This document shows, piece by piece, positions 44,460 to 53,092 of a DNA stretch of 64,000 bases. Source of the stretch: Pseudomonas sp. B20(2017) (GTDB lineage Bacteria > Pseudomonadota > Gammaproteobacteria > Pseudomonadales > Pseudomonadaceae); NCBI RefSeq assembly GCF_002113125.1, contig NZ_NEJP01000016.1:1-64000 (forward strand), given 5' to 3'. Below the pieces are notes generated by a model, which was given only the letters and a program-made list of their open reading frames with translations, was not told the origin of the DNA and searched no databases. Every line of letters begins with the position of its first letter. The first letter of the stretch is position 1. Made by a program: the position numbers and the translations under genes.

Positions 44460-45665
44460 ATGATGATTCCCTCCCCCTGGCGCGCCGATTTCCCGGCCAT
44501 CGCCGCCCTGCAACGGCAAGACCAGACTTACCTGGACAACGCCGCCACCACGCAAAAACCCCAGGCCCTGCTCGACGCACTGGCGCATTACTACGCCAAT
44601 GGCGCAGCCAACGTGCATCGCGCCCAGCATCTGCCCGGCGCCCACGCTACGCAGGCGTTCGAGGACAGCCGCCTGAAGGTCGCCCAGTGGCTGAATGCCG
44701 GTGACAGCGGGCAGATCATCTTCACCCACGGTGCCACCAGTGCGCTGAATCTCCTGGCCTATGGCCTGGAACATCTTTTCCATCCGGGCGACGAAATTGT
44801 CATCAGCGCCCTGGAGCATCACGCCAACCTGCTGCCGTGGCAGCAACTGGCCCAACGTCGCGACCTGAAGCTGGTGATCCTGCCGCTGGACAAGGACGGC
44901 GTGATCGATCTCGCCGCCGCCGTTCAGCTGATCGGCCCGCGCACCCGCTTGCTGGCGGTCAGTCAGTTATCCAACGTACTCGGTGCCTGGCAACCGTTGC
45001 CGGCATTGTTGGCGAAGGCCAAGGCGCACAACGCGCTGACCGTGGTCGATGGTGCTCAAGGCGTGGTTCATGGCCGGCATGACGTGCAGGCGCTCGGTTG
45101 CGACTTCTACGTGTTTTCCAGCCACAAGCTGTACGGCCCCGATGGCCTTGGCGTGCTGTTCGGGCGCAACGCAGCGCTCGAACAACTGCGCCCGTGGCAG
45201 TTCGGTGGCGAAATGGTACTGGAAGCCAATTATCACGACGCGCGTTTCCGCCCGGCGCCACTGGGTTTCGAAGCCGGAACGCCGCCGATTGCCAGTGTGA
45301 TCGGACTTGGTGCGACTCTCGACTACCTCGCGGGTCTGGATCAGGACGCGGTGTCCGCCCACGAAGCCGCGCTGCACGATTACCTGTTGCGCGGCCTCGC
45401 CGCCCGCAATGGCATTCGTCTGTTGGGCAAGCCGCAGCTGGCGCTGGCCAGTTTTGTCGTCGAAGGCGTGCACAACGCCGACCTGGCGCACTTGCTGACC
45501 GAACAGGGCATCGCCGTGCGTGCCGGGCATCATTGCGCGATGCCGCTGCTCAAGCGCTTTGAACTGGCCGGGGCGATTCGTGTATCGCTGGCGCTGTACA
45601 ACGACTCCGAAGATCTGGAGCGGTTCTTTGAAGCGCTGGATCAGGCGCTGGAGTTGTTGCGATGA
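44460..45665 (+). CDS. csdA: Cysteine desulfurase CsdA
   Basis: CsdA takes sulfur from cysteine to give a persulfide that is passed to CsdE. The 401-residue class V aminotransferase-fold protein has YLDNAATTQKP, PLP-lysine Lys223 in SSHKLYGPDG, and active Cys359 in AGHHCAMPLLKRF. Two ATGs in tandem begin the frame. The next gene, csdE, overlaps by four bases, and tcdA faces them, which points to CsdA-CsdE-TcdA and cyclic t6A tRNA modification rather than general Fe-S assembly. Confidence 0.93.
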   Translation: MMIPSPWRADFPAIAALQRQDQTYLDNAATTQKPQALLDALAHYYANGAANVHRAQHLPGAHATQAFEDSRLKVAQWLNAGDSGQIIFTHGATSALNLLAYGLEHLFHPGDEIVISALEHHANLLPWQQLAQRRDLKLVILPLDKDGVIDLAAAVQLIGPRTRLLAVSQLSNVLGAWQPLPALLAKAKAHNALTVVDGAQGVVHGRHDVQALGCDFYVFSSHKLYGPDGLGVLFGRNAALEQLRPWQFGGEMVLEANYHDARFRPAPLGFEAGTPPIASVIGLGATLDYLAGLDQDAVSAHEAALHDYLLRGLAARNGIRLLGKPQLALASFVVEGVHNADLAHLLTEQGIAVRAGHHCAMPLLKRFELAGAIRVSLALYNDSEDLERFFEALDQALELLR

Positions 45666-46069
45666 GTCTGCCGGTCGAGGCCGCCGAGGCACTGCAAACG
45701 TTTCAGAACGCTGCTGGGTGGGAACAGCGGGCGCGGCTGTTGATGCAGTTTGGTGATCGCCTGCCGCCGTTGAGTGATGCAGACAAGTGCGAGGCCAATC
45801 GGGTGCACGGCTGTGAAAGTCAGGTGTGGCTGGTTGGCGAGTTGCGCGACGGCCACTGGCAGTTCGCGGCCAGCAGCGATGCGCGGATGATTCGCGGGTT
45901 GGTGGCGTTGTTGTTGCTGCGGGTCAACGGTTTGACCGCCGGCGAGTTGCAGTTGGTTGATCTCCCGGACTGGTTTAATCAGCTTGGGCTGTCGCGGCAG
46001 TTGTCGCCTTCGCGCAGCAATGGACTGAATGCCGTATTGCAGCGGATGCGTGAACTCGCCCCTGACTGA
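45662..46069 (+). CDS. csdE: SufE-family sulfur acceptor CsdE
   Basis: CsdE accepts sulfur from CsdA. The 135-residue protein has the acceptor cysteine Cys51 in NRVHGCESQVWL and the family sequence ending in QLGLSRQLSPSRSNGLNAVL. Its ATG overlaps the csdA stop (ATGA). The stop is at the edge of the 46.1-kb dispersed repeat. Confidence 0.93.
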   Translation: MSLPVEAAEALQTFQNAAGWEQRARLLMQFGDRLPPLSDADKCEANRVHGCESQVWLVGELRDGHWQFAASSDARMIRGLVALLLLRVNGLTAGELQLVDLPDWFNQLGLSRQLSPSRSNGLNAVLQRMRELAPD

Positions 46070-46195
46070 TCGTTCCCACGTCGAGGCGTCGAACCGTCTG
46101 CGTGGGAATGCCTCAACGGACGCTCCGCGTTCGGCTCTTGATTTGGGACGCAGAGCGTCCCGGGCTGCATTCCCACGCGGAGCGTGGGAACGATC
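46068..46195. repeat. Dispersed GATCGTTCCCACG inverted-repeat element, copy 1
   Basis: The 128-base element begins GATCGTTCCCACG and ends CGTGGGAACGATC; each arm itself contains a CCCACG/CGTGGG hairpin, so a cruciform can form. Its right half is an inverted near-copy (one visible difference over about 50 bases) of the left half of the element at 52539-52644. It overlaps the last two bases of csdE and separates it from convergent tcdA. Confidence 0.85.
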
Positions 46196-46204
46196 GGTCA
46201 CTGG

Positions 46205-47017
46205 TCAGGCCTGAGGCTTGACCCGATCCGCCGGGCGCCGAACGCCCGCCACAATCTTGTCCACAGCCTTGGTCGCCGCGACCATGCCGAATGTCGCCGT
46301 CACCATCATCACCGCACCAAACCCGCCGGCGCAGTCCAGCTTGACGCCGTCGCCGACAAAACTCTTCTGCAGGCAAATGCTGCCGTCCGGTTTCGGATAG
46401 CGCAGTTGTTCGGTGGAGAACACGCACGGCACGCTGTAGTGACGGGTCACGGTGCGCGAGAAGCCGTAGTCGCGGCGCAACGTCGAGCGCACTTTCGAGG
46501 CCAGCGGATCGTTGAAGGTCCGGTTGAGGTCGCAGACCTGAATCAGCGTCGGGTCGATCTGCCCGCCGGCACCGCCGGTGGTGATGATCTGGATCTTGCG
46601 GCGCTTGCACCAGGCAATCAGCGCGGCCTTCGCGTTGACGGCGTCGATGCAGTCGATCACGCAGTCGATGTTCGGCGTGATGTATTCGGCCATGGTGTCG
46701 CGGGTGACGAAATCCGCCACGGCGTGCACCTTGCAGTCCGGATTGATCCCGCGCAGACGCTCGGCCATCACTTCGACCTTGGGCTTGCCGACGGTGCTAT
46801 CGAGCGCGTGCAGCTGGCGGTTGGCGTTGCTGACGCAGACGTCATCGAGGTCGAACAGCGAAATCTCGCCCACCCCGCAACGGGCCATGGCTTCCGCCGC
46901 CCAGGAACCGACGCCGCCAACGCCGACAATCGCCACGTGGGCTGCACGCAGACGCTCGAGGCCCTCGATGCCATACAAACGGGCGATGCCTGCAAACCGC
47001 GGATCTTCTGTACTCAT
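46205..47017 (-). CDS. tcdA: tRNA threonylcarbamoyladenosine dehydratase TcdA
   Basis: TcdA (CsdL) cyclises t6A37 of tRNA to ct6A with ATP; the reaction in E. coli depends on CsdA-CsdE. The 270-residue E1/ThiF-like protein has VAIVGVGGVGSWAAEA (ATP loop), DLDDVCVSNANRQ and DCIDAVNAK. I use the ATG at 47017 because AGGG lies 8 bases ahead; an ATG two codons earlier is too close. It is convergent with csdA-csdE, separated by the dispersed repeat. Confidence 0.93.
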   Translation of the reverse strand: MSTEDPRFAGIARLYGIEGLERLRAAHVAIVGVGGVGSWAAEAMARCGVGEISLFDLDDVCVSNANRQLHALDSTVGKPKVEVMAERLRGINPDCKVHAVADFVTRDTMAEYITPNIDCVIDCIDAVNAKAALIAWCKRRKIQIITTGGAGGQIDPTLIQVCDLNRTFNDPLASKVRSTLRRDYGFSRTVTRHYSVPCVFSTEQLRYPKPDGSICLQKSFVGDGVKLDCAGGFGAVMMVTATFGMVAATKAVDKIVAGVRRPADRVKPQA

Positions 47018-47297
47018 GACCATTACCCTGAAAACCGGCGCGCATTATAGGGCCGTCGGCGACCAAGAGCATCTTTGCGCTATGAACGGCGAACGCGCCT
47101 GCTTTAATTAAAGCTGCACATAACAAAGATTTGTCTTACACGCTGAAACGAAAGAACTTAAGTCAGGTTGGATTGCCAAACGTCCGGCATTTCCCTGTCT
47201 CTTGTAGGACTCGGCGAACTGCCGGTGTAGGATGCGCGCCCTCTTGGCGTCAACCAGCCGACCCTTCGTTCCACAGCCTTTGGAACCCGACACAGCT

Positions 47298-49889
47298 ATG
47301 TCATCGCGTAAATTTGGACTCAACTTGGTGGTGGTTCTGGCAATCGCCGCCCTGTTCACCGGTTTCTGGGCGTTGATCAACCGCCCCGTCTCCGCGCCGA
47401 ACTGGCCGGAGCAGATCTCCGGTTTCTCCTATTCACCGTTCCAGCAGGGACAGTTCCCACAGAAGGATCAGTATCCGTCCGACGATGAAATGCGCCGCGA
47501 CCTGGAGATCATGAGCAAGCTGACGGACAACATCCGTATCTACTCGGTCGACGGTTCCCTGCAGGACATCCCGAAACTGGCGGAAGAATTCGGTCTGCGC
47601 GTGACCCTGGGGATCTGGATCAGCCCCGACCAGGAACGCAACGAGCGGGAAATCACTCGCGCCATCGAACTGGCCAATACCTCACGCAGCGTGGTTCGCG
47701 TAGTGGTCGGCAACGAGGCGATCTTCCGCAAGGAAATCACCGCCCAAGAACTCAGCGTACTGCTCGACCGGGTGCGCGCGGCCGTGAAAGTGCCGGTGAC
47801 CACGTCCGAACAATGGCACGTCTGGGAAGAGCACCCGGAACTGGCCAAGCACGTCGACCTGATCGCCGCGCACGTTCTGCCTTACTGGGAATTCATTCCG
47901 GTGGACAAGGCCGGGCAGTTCGTTTTCGACCGCGCCCGCGACCTGAAAAAGATGTTCCCGAAAAAACCGCTGCTGCTGTCCGAAGTGGGCTGGCCGAGCA
48001 ACGGCCGCATGCGCGGTGGCGCCGATGCGTCGCCGGCGGATCAGGCGATCTACCTGCGCACGCTGGTCAACAAACTCAACCGCCAGGGCTTCAACTACTT
48101 CGTGATCGAAGCGTTCGACCAGCCGTGGAAGGCGAGTGACGAAGGTTCGGTCGGCGCTTACTGGGGCGTGTTCAACGCCGCGCGCCAGCAGAAATTCAAC
48201 TTCGAAGGCCCGGTGGTGGCGATCCCGCAATGGCGCGTGCTGGCCATCGGTTCGGTGGTGCTGGCGCTGTTGTCGCTGACGCTGCTGATGATCGACGGCT
48301 CGGCCCTGCGTCAGCGCGGCCGTACCTTCCTGACCTTTATCGCGTTCCTCTGCGGTTCGGTGCTGGTGTGGATCGGCTACGACTACAGCCAGCAATACAG
48401 CACGTGGTTCAGCCTGACGGTGGGTTTCCTGCTGGCGCTCGGTGCGCTCGGGGTGTTCATCGTGTTGCTGACCGAGGCCCACGAACTGGCCGAAGCGGTG
48501 TGGATTCACAAGCGTCGCCGTGAATTCCTGCCGGTGGTCGGCGATTCGGACTACCGCCCGAAAGTCTCGATCCACGTGCCCTGCTACAACGAGCCGCCGG
48601 AGATGGTCAAACAGACCCTCAACGCCCTGGCCAACCTCGACTATCCGGACTTCGAAGTCCTGATCATCGACAACAACACCAAAGACCCGGCGGTCTGGGA
48701 ACCGGTGCGCGACTACTGCGAAACCCTCGGCCCGCGCTTCAAGTTCTTCCACGTCTCGCCCCTGGCCGGTTTCAAGGGCGGTGCGCTGAACTACCTGATC
48801 CCGCACACCGCCAAGGACGCCGAAGTGATCGCGGTGATCGACTCGGACTACTGCGTGCACCCGAACTGGCTCAAGCACATGGTGCCGCACTTCGCCGACC
48901 CGAAAATCGCCGTGGTGCAGTCGCCGCAGGACTATCGCGACCAGAACGAAAGCACCTTCAAGAAGCTCTGCTACGCCGAATACAAAGGCTTCTTCCACAT
49001 CGGCATGGTCACCCGCAACGACCGCGACGCGATCATCCAGCACGGCACCATGACCATGACCCGACGCTCGGTTCTGGAGGAACTGGGCTGGGCCGACTGG
49101 TGCATCTGTGAAGACGCCGAGCTCGGTCTACGGGTATTCGAGAAAGGCCTGTCGGCGGCGTACTACCACGACAGTTACGGCAAGGGTCTGATGCCGGACA
49201 CCTTCATCGACTTCAAGAAGCAGCGTTTCCGCTGGGCCTACGGCGCGATCCAGATCATCAAACGCCACACCCGCAGCCTGCTGCGCGGCAAGGACACCGA
49301 GCTGACTCGCGGCCAGCGTTACCACTTCCTCGCGGGCTGGCTGCCGTGGGTGGCGGACGGCATGAACATTTTCTTCACTGTCGGCGCGCTGTTGTGGTCG
49401 GCGGCGATGATCATCGTGCCGCAACGGGTCGACCCGCCGCTGCTGATTTTCGCGATCCCGCCGCTGGCGCTGTTCGTGTTCAAGGTCGGCAAGATCATCT
49501 TCCTCTACCGTCGCGCCGTGGGCGTGAACCTCAAGGATGCGTTCTGCGCGGCACTGGCCGGCCTGGCGTTGTCGCACACCATCGCCAAAGCGGTGCTGTA
49601 TGGCTTCTTCACCAGCAGCATTCCGTTCTTCCGCACCCCGAAAAACGCCGACAACCATGGCTTCTGGGTGGCGATTTCCGAGGCCCGGGAAGAGCTGTTC
49701 ATCATGCTGCTGTTGTGGGGCGCGGCGCTGGGGATTTACCTGGTGCAAGGCATTCCGAGCAATGACATGCGTTTCTGGGTGGCGATGCTGCTGGTGCAGT
49801 CGCTGCCGTACGTGGCGGCGCTGATCATGGCGTTCCTGTCGTCGCTGCCGAAACCTGCGGCTGCGCCTGAACCGGCACCGGTGGTCTAA
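47298..49889 (+). CDS. ndvB: NdvB-type beta-(1,3)-glucan synthase (GH17-GT2 fusion)
   Basis: The product makes periplasmic glucans; in P. aeruginosa NdvB they contribute to biofilm antibiotic tolerance. The 863-residue length equals the P. aeruginosa protein. After an N-terminal transmembrane helix comes a GH17 domain (about 35-310) with catalytic Glu140 (VVGNEAIF) and Glu229 (LLSEVGWPSN), then transmembrane helices, a GT2 domain with IDSDYC (Asp515/Asp517), CEDAE (Asp606) and QRFRW (642-646), and more helices. All catalytic residues are present. The 280-base upstream gap has no gene; a GCTTTAATTAAAGC palindrome lies at 47101-47114. dapE follows, as in PAO1. Confidence 0.92.
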   Translation: MSSRKFGLNLVVVLAIAALFTGFWALINRPVSAPNWPEQISGFSYSPFQQGQFPQKDQYPSDDEMRRDLEIMSKLTDNIRIYSVDGSLQDIPKLAEEFGLRVTLGIWISPDQERNEREITRAIELANTSRSVVRVVVGNEAIFRKEITAQELSVLLDRVRAAVKVPVTTSEQWHVWEEHPELAKHVDLIAAHVLPYWEFIPVDKAGQFVFDRARDLKKMFPKKPLLLSEVGWPSNGRMRGGADASPADQAIYLRTLVNKLNRQGFNYFVIEAFDQPWKASDEGSVGAYWGVFNAARQQKFNFEGPVVAIPQWRVLAIGSVVLALLSLTLLMIDGSALRQRGRTFLTFIAFLCGSVLVWIGYDYSQQYSTWFSLTVGFLLALGALGVFIVLLTEAHELAEAVWIHKRRREFLPVVGDSDYRPKVSIHVPCYNEPPEMVKQTLNALANLDYPDFEVLIIDNNTKDPAVWEPVRDYCETLGPRFKFFHVSPLAGFKGGALNYLIPHTAKDAEVIAVIDSDYCVHPNWLKHMVPHFADPKIAVVQSPQDYRDQNESTFKKLCYAEYKGFFHIGMVTRNDRDAIIQHGTMTMTRRSVLEELGWADWCICEDAELGLRVFEKGLSAAYYHDSYGKGLMPDTFIDFKKQRFRWAYGAIQIIKRHTRSLLRGKDTELTRGQRYHFLAGWLPWVADGMNIFFTVGALLWSAAMIIVPQRVDPPLLIFAIPPLALFVFKVGKIIFLYRRAVGVNLKDAFCAALAGLALSHTIAKAVLYGFFTSSIPFFRTPKNADNHGFWVAISEAREELFIMLLLWGAALGIYLVQGIPSNDMRFWVAMLLVQSLPYVAALIMAFLSSLPKPAAAPEPAPVV

Positions 49890-49906
49890 ATCCTTGCGGA
49901 TGCACT

Positions 49907-49937
49907 AAACGGCGGCCAATGGTCGCCGTTTTGCTTT
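49907..49937 (+). terminator. ndvB rho-independent terminator
   Basis: An 11-bp stem with one G-U pair (AAACGGCGGCC 49907-49917 with GGTCGCCGTTT 49921-49931) is followed by TTTGCTTT, 17 bases after the ndvB stop. Confidence 0.85.
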
Positions 49938-49980
49938 AAGATAACCGCCATTTTGCGGGGCTTGGCGTGATATCTAACCC

Positions 49981-50070
49981 TGTGGGAGCGAGCTTGCTCG
50001 CGAAGGCTTTGTAACATTCAACCCTTATGTTGCCTGATACACCGCATTCGCGAGCAAGCTCGCTCCCACA
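49981..50070. repeat. REP pair (inverted), A-subtype, between ndvB and dapE
   Basis: Perfect inverted arms TGTGGGAGCGAGCTTGCTCG-type at 49981-50004 and 50047-50070 face each other, 42 bases apart. The pair lies after the ndvB terminator and ends 37 bases before the dapE ATG, so it sits in the dapE promoter/leader region. Confidence 0.93.
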
Positions 50071-50107
50071 TTGGCCCTTGCCCAATTTCAAGCATCCGGA
50101 GTTTTCC

Positions 50108-51259
50108 ATGACGGCCCACGCCGACCTTTCGCCGACCCTCCAACTCGCCATCGACCTGATCCGCCGTCCGTCCGTGACGCCGGTCGACGCCGATTGCCAG
50201 AAGCAGATGATGCAGCGCCTGGGCGATGCCGGTTTCACCCTGGAGCCGATGCGCATCGAAGATGTGGATAACTTCTGGGCGACCCACGGCAAAGGCGACG
50301 GCCCGGTGCTGTGCTTCGCCGGTCACACCGACGTGGTGCCGACCGGTCCGGTGACCGCCTGGCAGATCGACCCGTTCAATGCAGTGATCGACGAACACGG
50401 CATGCTCTGCGGCCGTGGCGCGGCGGACATGAAAGGCAGCCTGGCTTCGATGACCGTCGCCGCCGAGCGCTTTGTCGCCGACTATCCGGATCACAAGGGC
50501 AAGGTTGCGTTCCTGATCACCAGCGACGAAGAAGGCCCGGCGCATCACGGCACCAAGGCTGTGGTCGAGCGTCTGGCAGCCCGCAACGAGCGTCTGGACT
50601 GGTGCATCGTCGGCGAACCGTCGAGCACCACTTTGGTGGGCGACGTGGTGAAGAACGGTCGTCGCGGCTCCCTCGGTGCCAAGCTGACCGTGCGCGGCGT
50701 GCAGGGCCACGTGGCCTATCCGCATCTGGCGAAGAACCCGATCCACCTCGCGGCCCCGGCTCTGGCCGAGCTGGCAGCCGAGCATTGGGATCACGGTAAC
50801 GACTTCTTCCCGCCGACCAGCTTCCAGATTTCCAACGTCAACTCCGGCACCGGCGCGACCAACGTGATTCCGGGCGATCTGGTGGCGGTGTTCAACTTCC
50901 GTTTCTCCACCGAATCGACGGTCGAAGGCCTGCAGAAACGCGTCGCCGACATCCTCGACAAGCACGGCCTGGACTGGCACATCGACTGGGCGCTGTCCGG
51001 TCTGCCATTCCTCACCGAGCCGGGTGCGCTGCTCGATGCGGTGTCGTCGAGCATCAAGGACATCACTGGCCGCGAGACCAAGGCGTCCACCAGCGGCGGC
51101 ACCTCCGACGGTCGTTTCATCGCGACCATGGGCACCCAGGTTGTTGAACTGGGCCCGGTCAACGCGACCATCCACCAGGTCAACGAGCGCGTGCTGGCGG
51201 CCGATCTCGACGTGCTGACCGAGATCTACTACCAGACCCTGATCAAGTTGCTCGCCTGA
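50108..51259 (+). CDS. dapE: Succinyl-diaminopimelate desuccinylase DapE
   Basis: DapE is a di-zinc M20 hydrolase that releases LL-diaminopimelate. The 383-residue protein has LCFAGHTDVVPTGP (zinc His and catalytic Asp), GRGAADMKGSLASM (bridging Asp), TSDEEGPAHHGTK (catalytic Glu and zinc Glu) and a C-terminal zinc His in STSGGTSDGRFI. I start at 50108 (MTAHADLSPTL). rlmA overlaps the stop by one base. Confidence 0.97.
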   Translation: MTAHADLSPTLQLAIDLIRRPSVTPVDADCQKQMMQRLGDAGFTLEPMRIEDVDNFWATHGKGDGPVLCFAGHTDVVPTGPVTAWQIDPFNAVIDEHGMLCGRGAADMKGSLASMTVAAERFVADYPDHKGKVAFLITSDEEGPAHHGTKAVVERLAARNERLDWCIVGEPSSTTLVGDVVKNGRRGSLGAKLTVRGVQGHVAYPHLAKNPIHLAAPALAELAAEHWDHGNDFFPPTSFQISNVNSGTGATNVIPGDLVAVFNFRFSTESTVEGLQKRVADILDKHGLDWHIDWALSGLPFLTEPGALLDAVSSSIKDITGRETKASTSGGTSDGRFIATMGTQVVELGPVNATIHQVNERVLAADLDVLTEIYYQTLIKLLA

Positions 51260-52068
51260 TGCTCGCGTGCCCGATCTGCAGTGAACCGCTGAACGCGGTG
51301 GACAACGGTGTCGCCTGCCCCGCCGGCCACCGCTTCGACCGTGCGCGTCAGGGTTACCTGAACCTGCTGCCGGTGCAGCACAAGAACAGCCGCGATCCCG
51401 GCGACAATCAGGCGATGGTCGAGGCCCGCCGCGACTTTCTGAACGCCGGGCATTACGCGCCGGTGGCCAAGCGTCTGGCGGAACTGGCGGCGGGTTATGC
51501 GCCTGCCCGCTGGGTCGATATCGGTTGTGGCGAGGGTTACTACACCGCGCAGATCGCCGAGGCTTTGCCGGACGCCGATGGCTACGCACTGGATATCTCG
51601 AAGGAAGCGGTCAAACGCGCCTGCAAACGCAATCCGGCGCTGACCTGGTTGATCGCCAGCATGGCCCGAGTGCCACTGGCCTCCGGCAGCTGCCAGTTTC
51701 TGGCCAGCGTTTTCAGTCCGCTGGACTGGGAGGAAGCCAAGCGCCTGCTCAGCGTTGGCGGCGGCCTGATGAAAGTCGGACCGACCAGCGGCCATCTGAT
51801 GGAACTGCGCAAACGCCTGTACGACGAAGTACGCGAGTACACCGACGACAAGCACCTGGCCCTGGTGCCGCAAGGCATGGCGCTGGCGCACAGTGAAACC
51901 CTGGAATTCAAACTGACGCTGGACAAGCCCGAGGATCGCGCCAACCTGCTGGCGATGACACCCCACGGCTGGCGCGCCAGTGCCGAGCGCCGCGCGGCGG
52001 TGATCGAACAGCCCGAGCCGTTCGTGACCACGGTCTCGATGCGCTACGATTATTTCGTTCTTCAATAA
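51259..52068 (+). CDS. rlmA: 23S rRNA (guanine745-N1)-methyltransferase RlmA
   Basis: RlmA methylates G745 in helix 35 of 23S rRNA. The 269-residue protein has an N-terminal zinc finger (CPICSEPL and CPAGHRFD, residues 4-25), a SAM motif DIGCGEGYYTAQIAE (about 91-105) and a Rossmann fold. The ATG is at the dapE stop (TGATG), so translation is coupled. Confidence 0.94.
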   Translation: MLACPICSEPLNAVDNGVACPAGHRFDRARQGYLNLLPVQHKNSRDPGDNQAMVEARRDFLNAGHYAPVAKRLAELAAGYAPARWVDIGCGEGYYTAQIAEALPDADGYALDISKEAVKRACKRNPALTWLIASMARVPLASGSCQFLASVFSPLDWEEAKRLLSVGGGLMKVGPTSGHLMELRKRLYDEVREYTDDKHLALVPQGMALAHSETLEFKLTLDKPEDRANLLAMTPHGWRASAERRAAVIEQPEPFVTTVSMRYDYFVLQ

Positions 52069-52143
52069 CTTTTGGTCTCGGGCAACGACCCGGGGCCGGC
52101 TAAATCCGCGAATGGATTTTTCAGACCCGCAGTGAGGATATCC

Positions 52144-52521
52144 ATGCGCCAACCGGACATCGAGATTTACCTGAAAGACGCCGACGTCGACCACAAGGCC
52201 ATTTCCGCCTGGCTGGGCGCCGCTCTCGGCCCGTGCAGCGACTGGGTACAGAAAGGCCAGACTTACAAGTGCAAGGCCGGCAACATCCCGGTGACCTGGC
52301 TGCCGAAAGCCGTGGGCAAGTGGAACAGCCTGTATCTGGAAAGCGATGCGACCCCATGGGACGACGACATCGCCTGCGCCCGCGCCGCCTTTGCCGCGCT
52401 GAACGTTGAGGTGCGCTGCGCGCCGGGGACGTGGGTCGAGGAAGAAGGTGAGGAAACGGCGGATCGCTGGATCCGGATCAGCGCCGATGGTGAAGAAGAG
52501 ATCACCTGGAAAACTGCGTAA
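52144..52521 (+). CDS. Conserved hypothetical protein
   Basis: The 125-residue acidic protein has no signal peptide or membrane segment and no motif I recognise. It is preceded by GAGGATATCC. A matching small gene lies between rlmA and a cold-shock gene in P. aeruginosa (recalled), so it is a real conserved gene of unknown function. Two cysteines (about 31 and 40) and seven or more tryptophans stand out. Confidence 0.75.
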   Translation: MRQPDIEIYLKDADVDHKAISAWLGAALGPCSDWVQKGQTYKCKAGNIPVTWLPKAVGKWNSLYLESDATPWDDDIACARAAFAALNVEVRCAPGTWVEEEGEETADRWIRISADGEEEITWKTA

Positions 52522-52538
52522 AAATTAGCTTCGAGCTT

Positions 52539-52644
52539 GATCGTTCCCACGCTCCGCGTGGGAATGCAGCCCGGGACGCTCCGCGTCCCAAAGCGGACGC
52601 AGAGCGTCCATTGAGGCATTCCCACGCAGAGCGTGGGAACGATC
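52539..52644. repeat. Dispersed GATCGTTCCCACG inverted-repeat element, copy 2
   Basis: The 106-base element starts GATCGTTCCCACGCTCCGCG and ends GCAGAGCGTGGGAACGATC, with nested hairpins (CCCACG/CGTGGG; GGGACG/CGTCCC). It is the inverted relative of copy 1 at 46068-46195, and shorter. It fills the gap between the convergent hypothetical gene and the cold-shock gene, and could serve as their shared terminator structure. Confidence 0.87.
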
Positions 52645-52645
52645 A

Positions 52646-52855
52646 TTACAGGCCTACAACGTCTTCAGCCTGCAACCCCTTCTGCCCTTCCACCACCGCG
52701 TATTCAACCTGCTGACCCTCGGTCAGCGAACGGTGGCCTTCGCCGCGAATCGCGCGGTAGTGCACGAACACGTCCACCCCGTCTTCGCGCTGAATGAAGC
52801 CGTAGCCTTTGGCGTCGTTGAACCACTTCACGTTGCCGGTTTCACGTGTTGCCAT
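52646..52855 (-). CDS. Cold-shock domain protein (CspA family)
   Basis: The 69-residue single cold-shock domain protein binds single-stranded RNA/DNA. RNP1 is KGYGFIQ (about 16-22) and RNP2 is VFVHYRAI, with Tyr where many members have Phe. AAGGAG lies about 9 bases before the ATG. A good sigma-70 promoter at 52964-52991 gives an untranslated leader of about 100 bases, as in cold-shock mRNAs. It is divergent from plsB. Confidence 0.92.
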   Translation of the reverse strand: MATRETGNVKWFNDAKGYGFIQREDGVDVFVHYRAIRGEGHRSLTEGQQVEYAVVEGQKGLQAEDVVGL

Positions 52856-52963
52856 CTGTCCATACTCCTTTTTTATTATTGAACAGGCTTTTCGCAGGAA
52901 AGCCTTTGCGGAACGTCAGCCTGCGTCCGACGTCCATAAGAGGGCCCCGGCGACAGACCGCCG

Positions 52964-52991
52964 AGTATATGACAGGCGGCAAAACTCTCAA
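52964..52991 (-). promoter_or_regulatory. Sigma-70 promoter of the cold-shock gene
   Basis: On the minus strand TTGAGA (52986-52991) and TATACT (52964-52969) are spaced by 16 bases, near consensus. Transcription would start near 52957, leaving a leader of about 100 nt before the ATG at 52855. Confidence 0.65.
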
Positions 52992-53092
52992 CAGGAGATT
53001 ACTTCGCCGCTTTTTTGCCGATTTTCGCCCAATACGGCAAACTGTCGACCGCCCGAGCAAACGCTCGGTTTATCCACTCACGCAGAAGCCGT

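Noticed and set aside
47101..47114. GCTTTAATTAAAGC palindrome upstream of ndvB as a terminator or operator
   Set aside because: It is too short and A/T-rich, with no nearby support; kept only as a note under ndvB.
42694..50070. Regularly recurring palindromes considered as a CRISPR array
   Set aside because: Pairs are kilobases apart, there are no short uniform spacers and no cas genes; they are REP elements.
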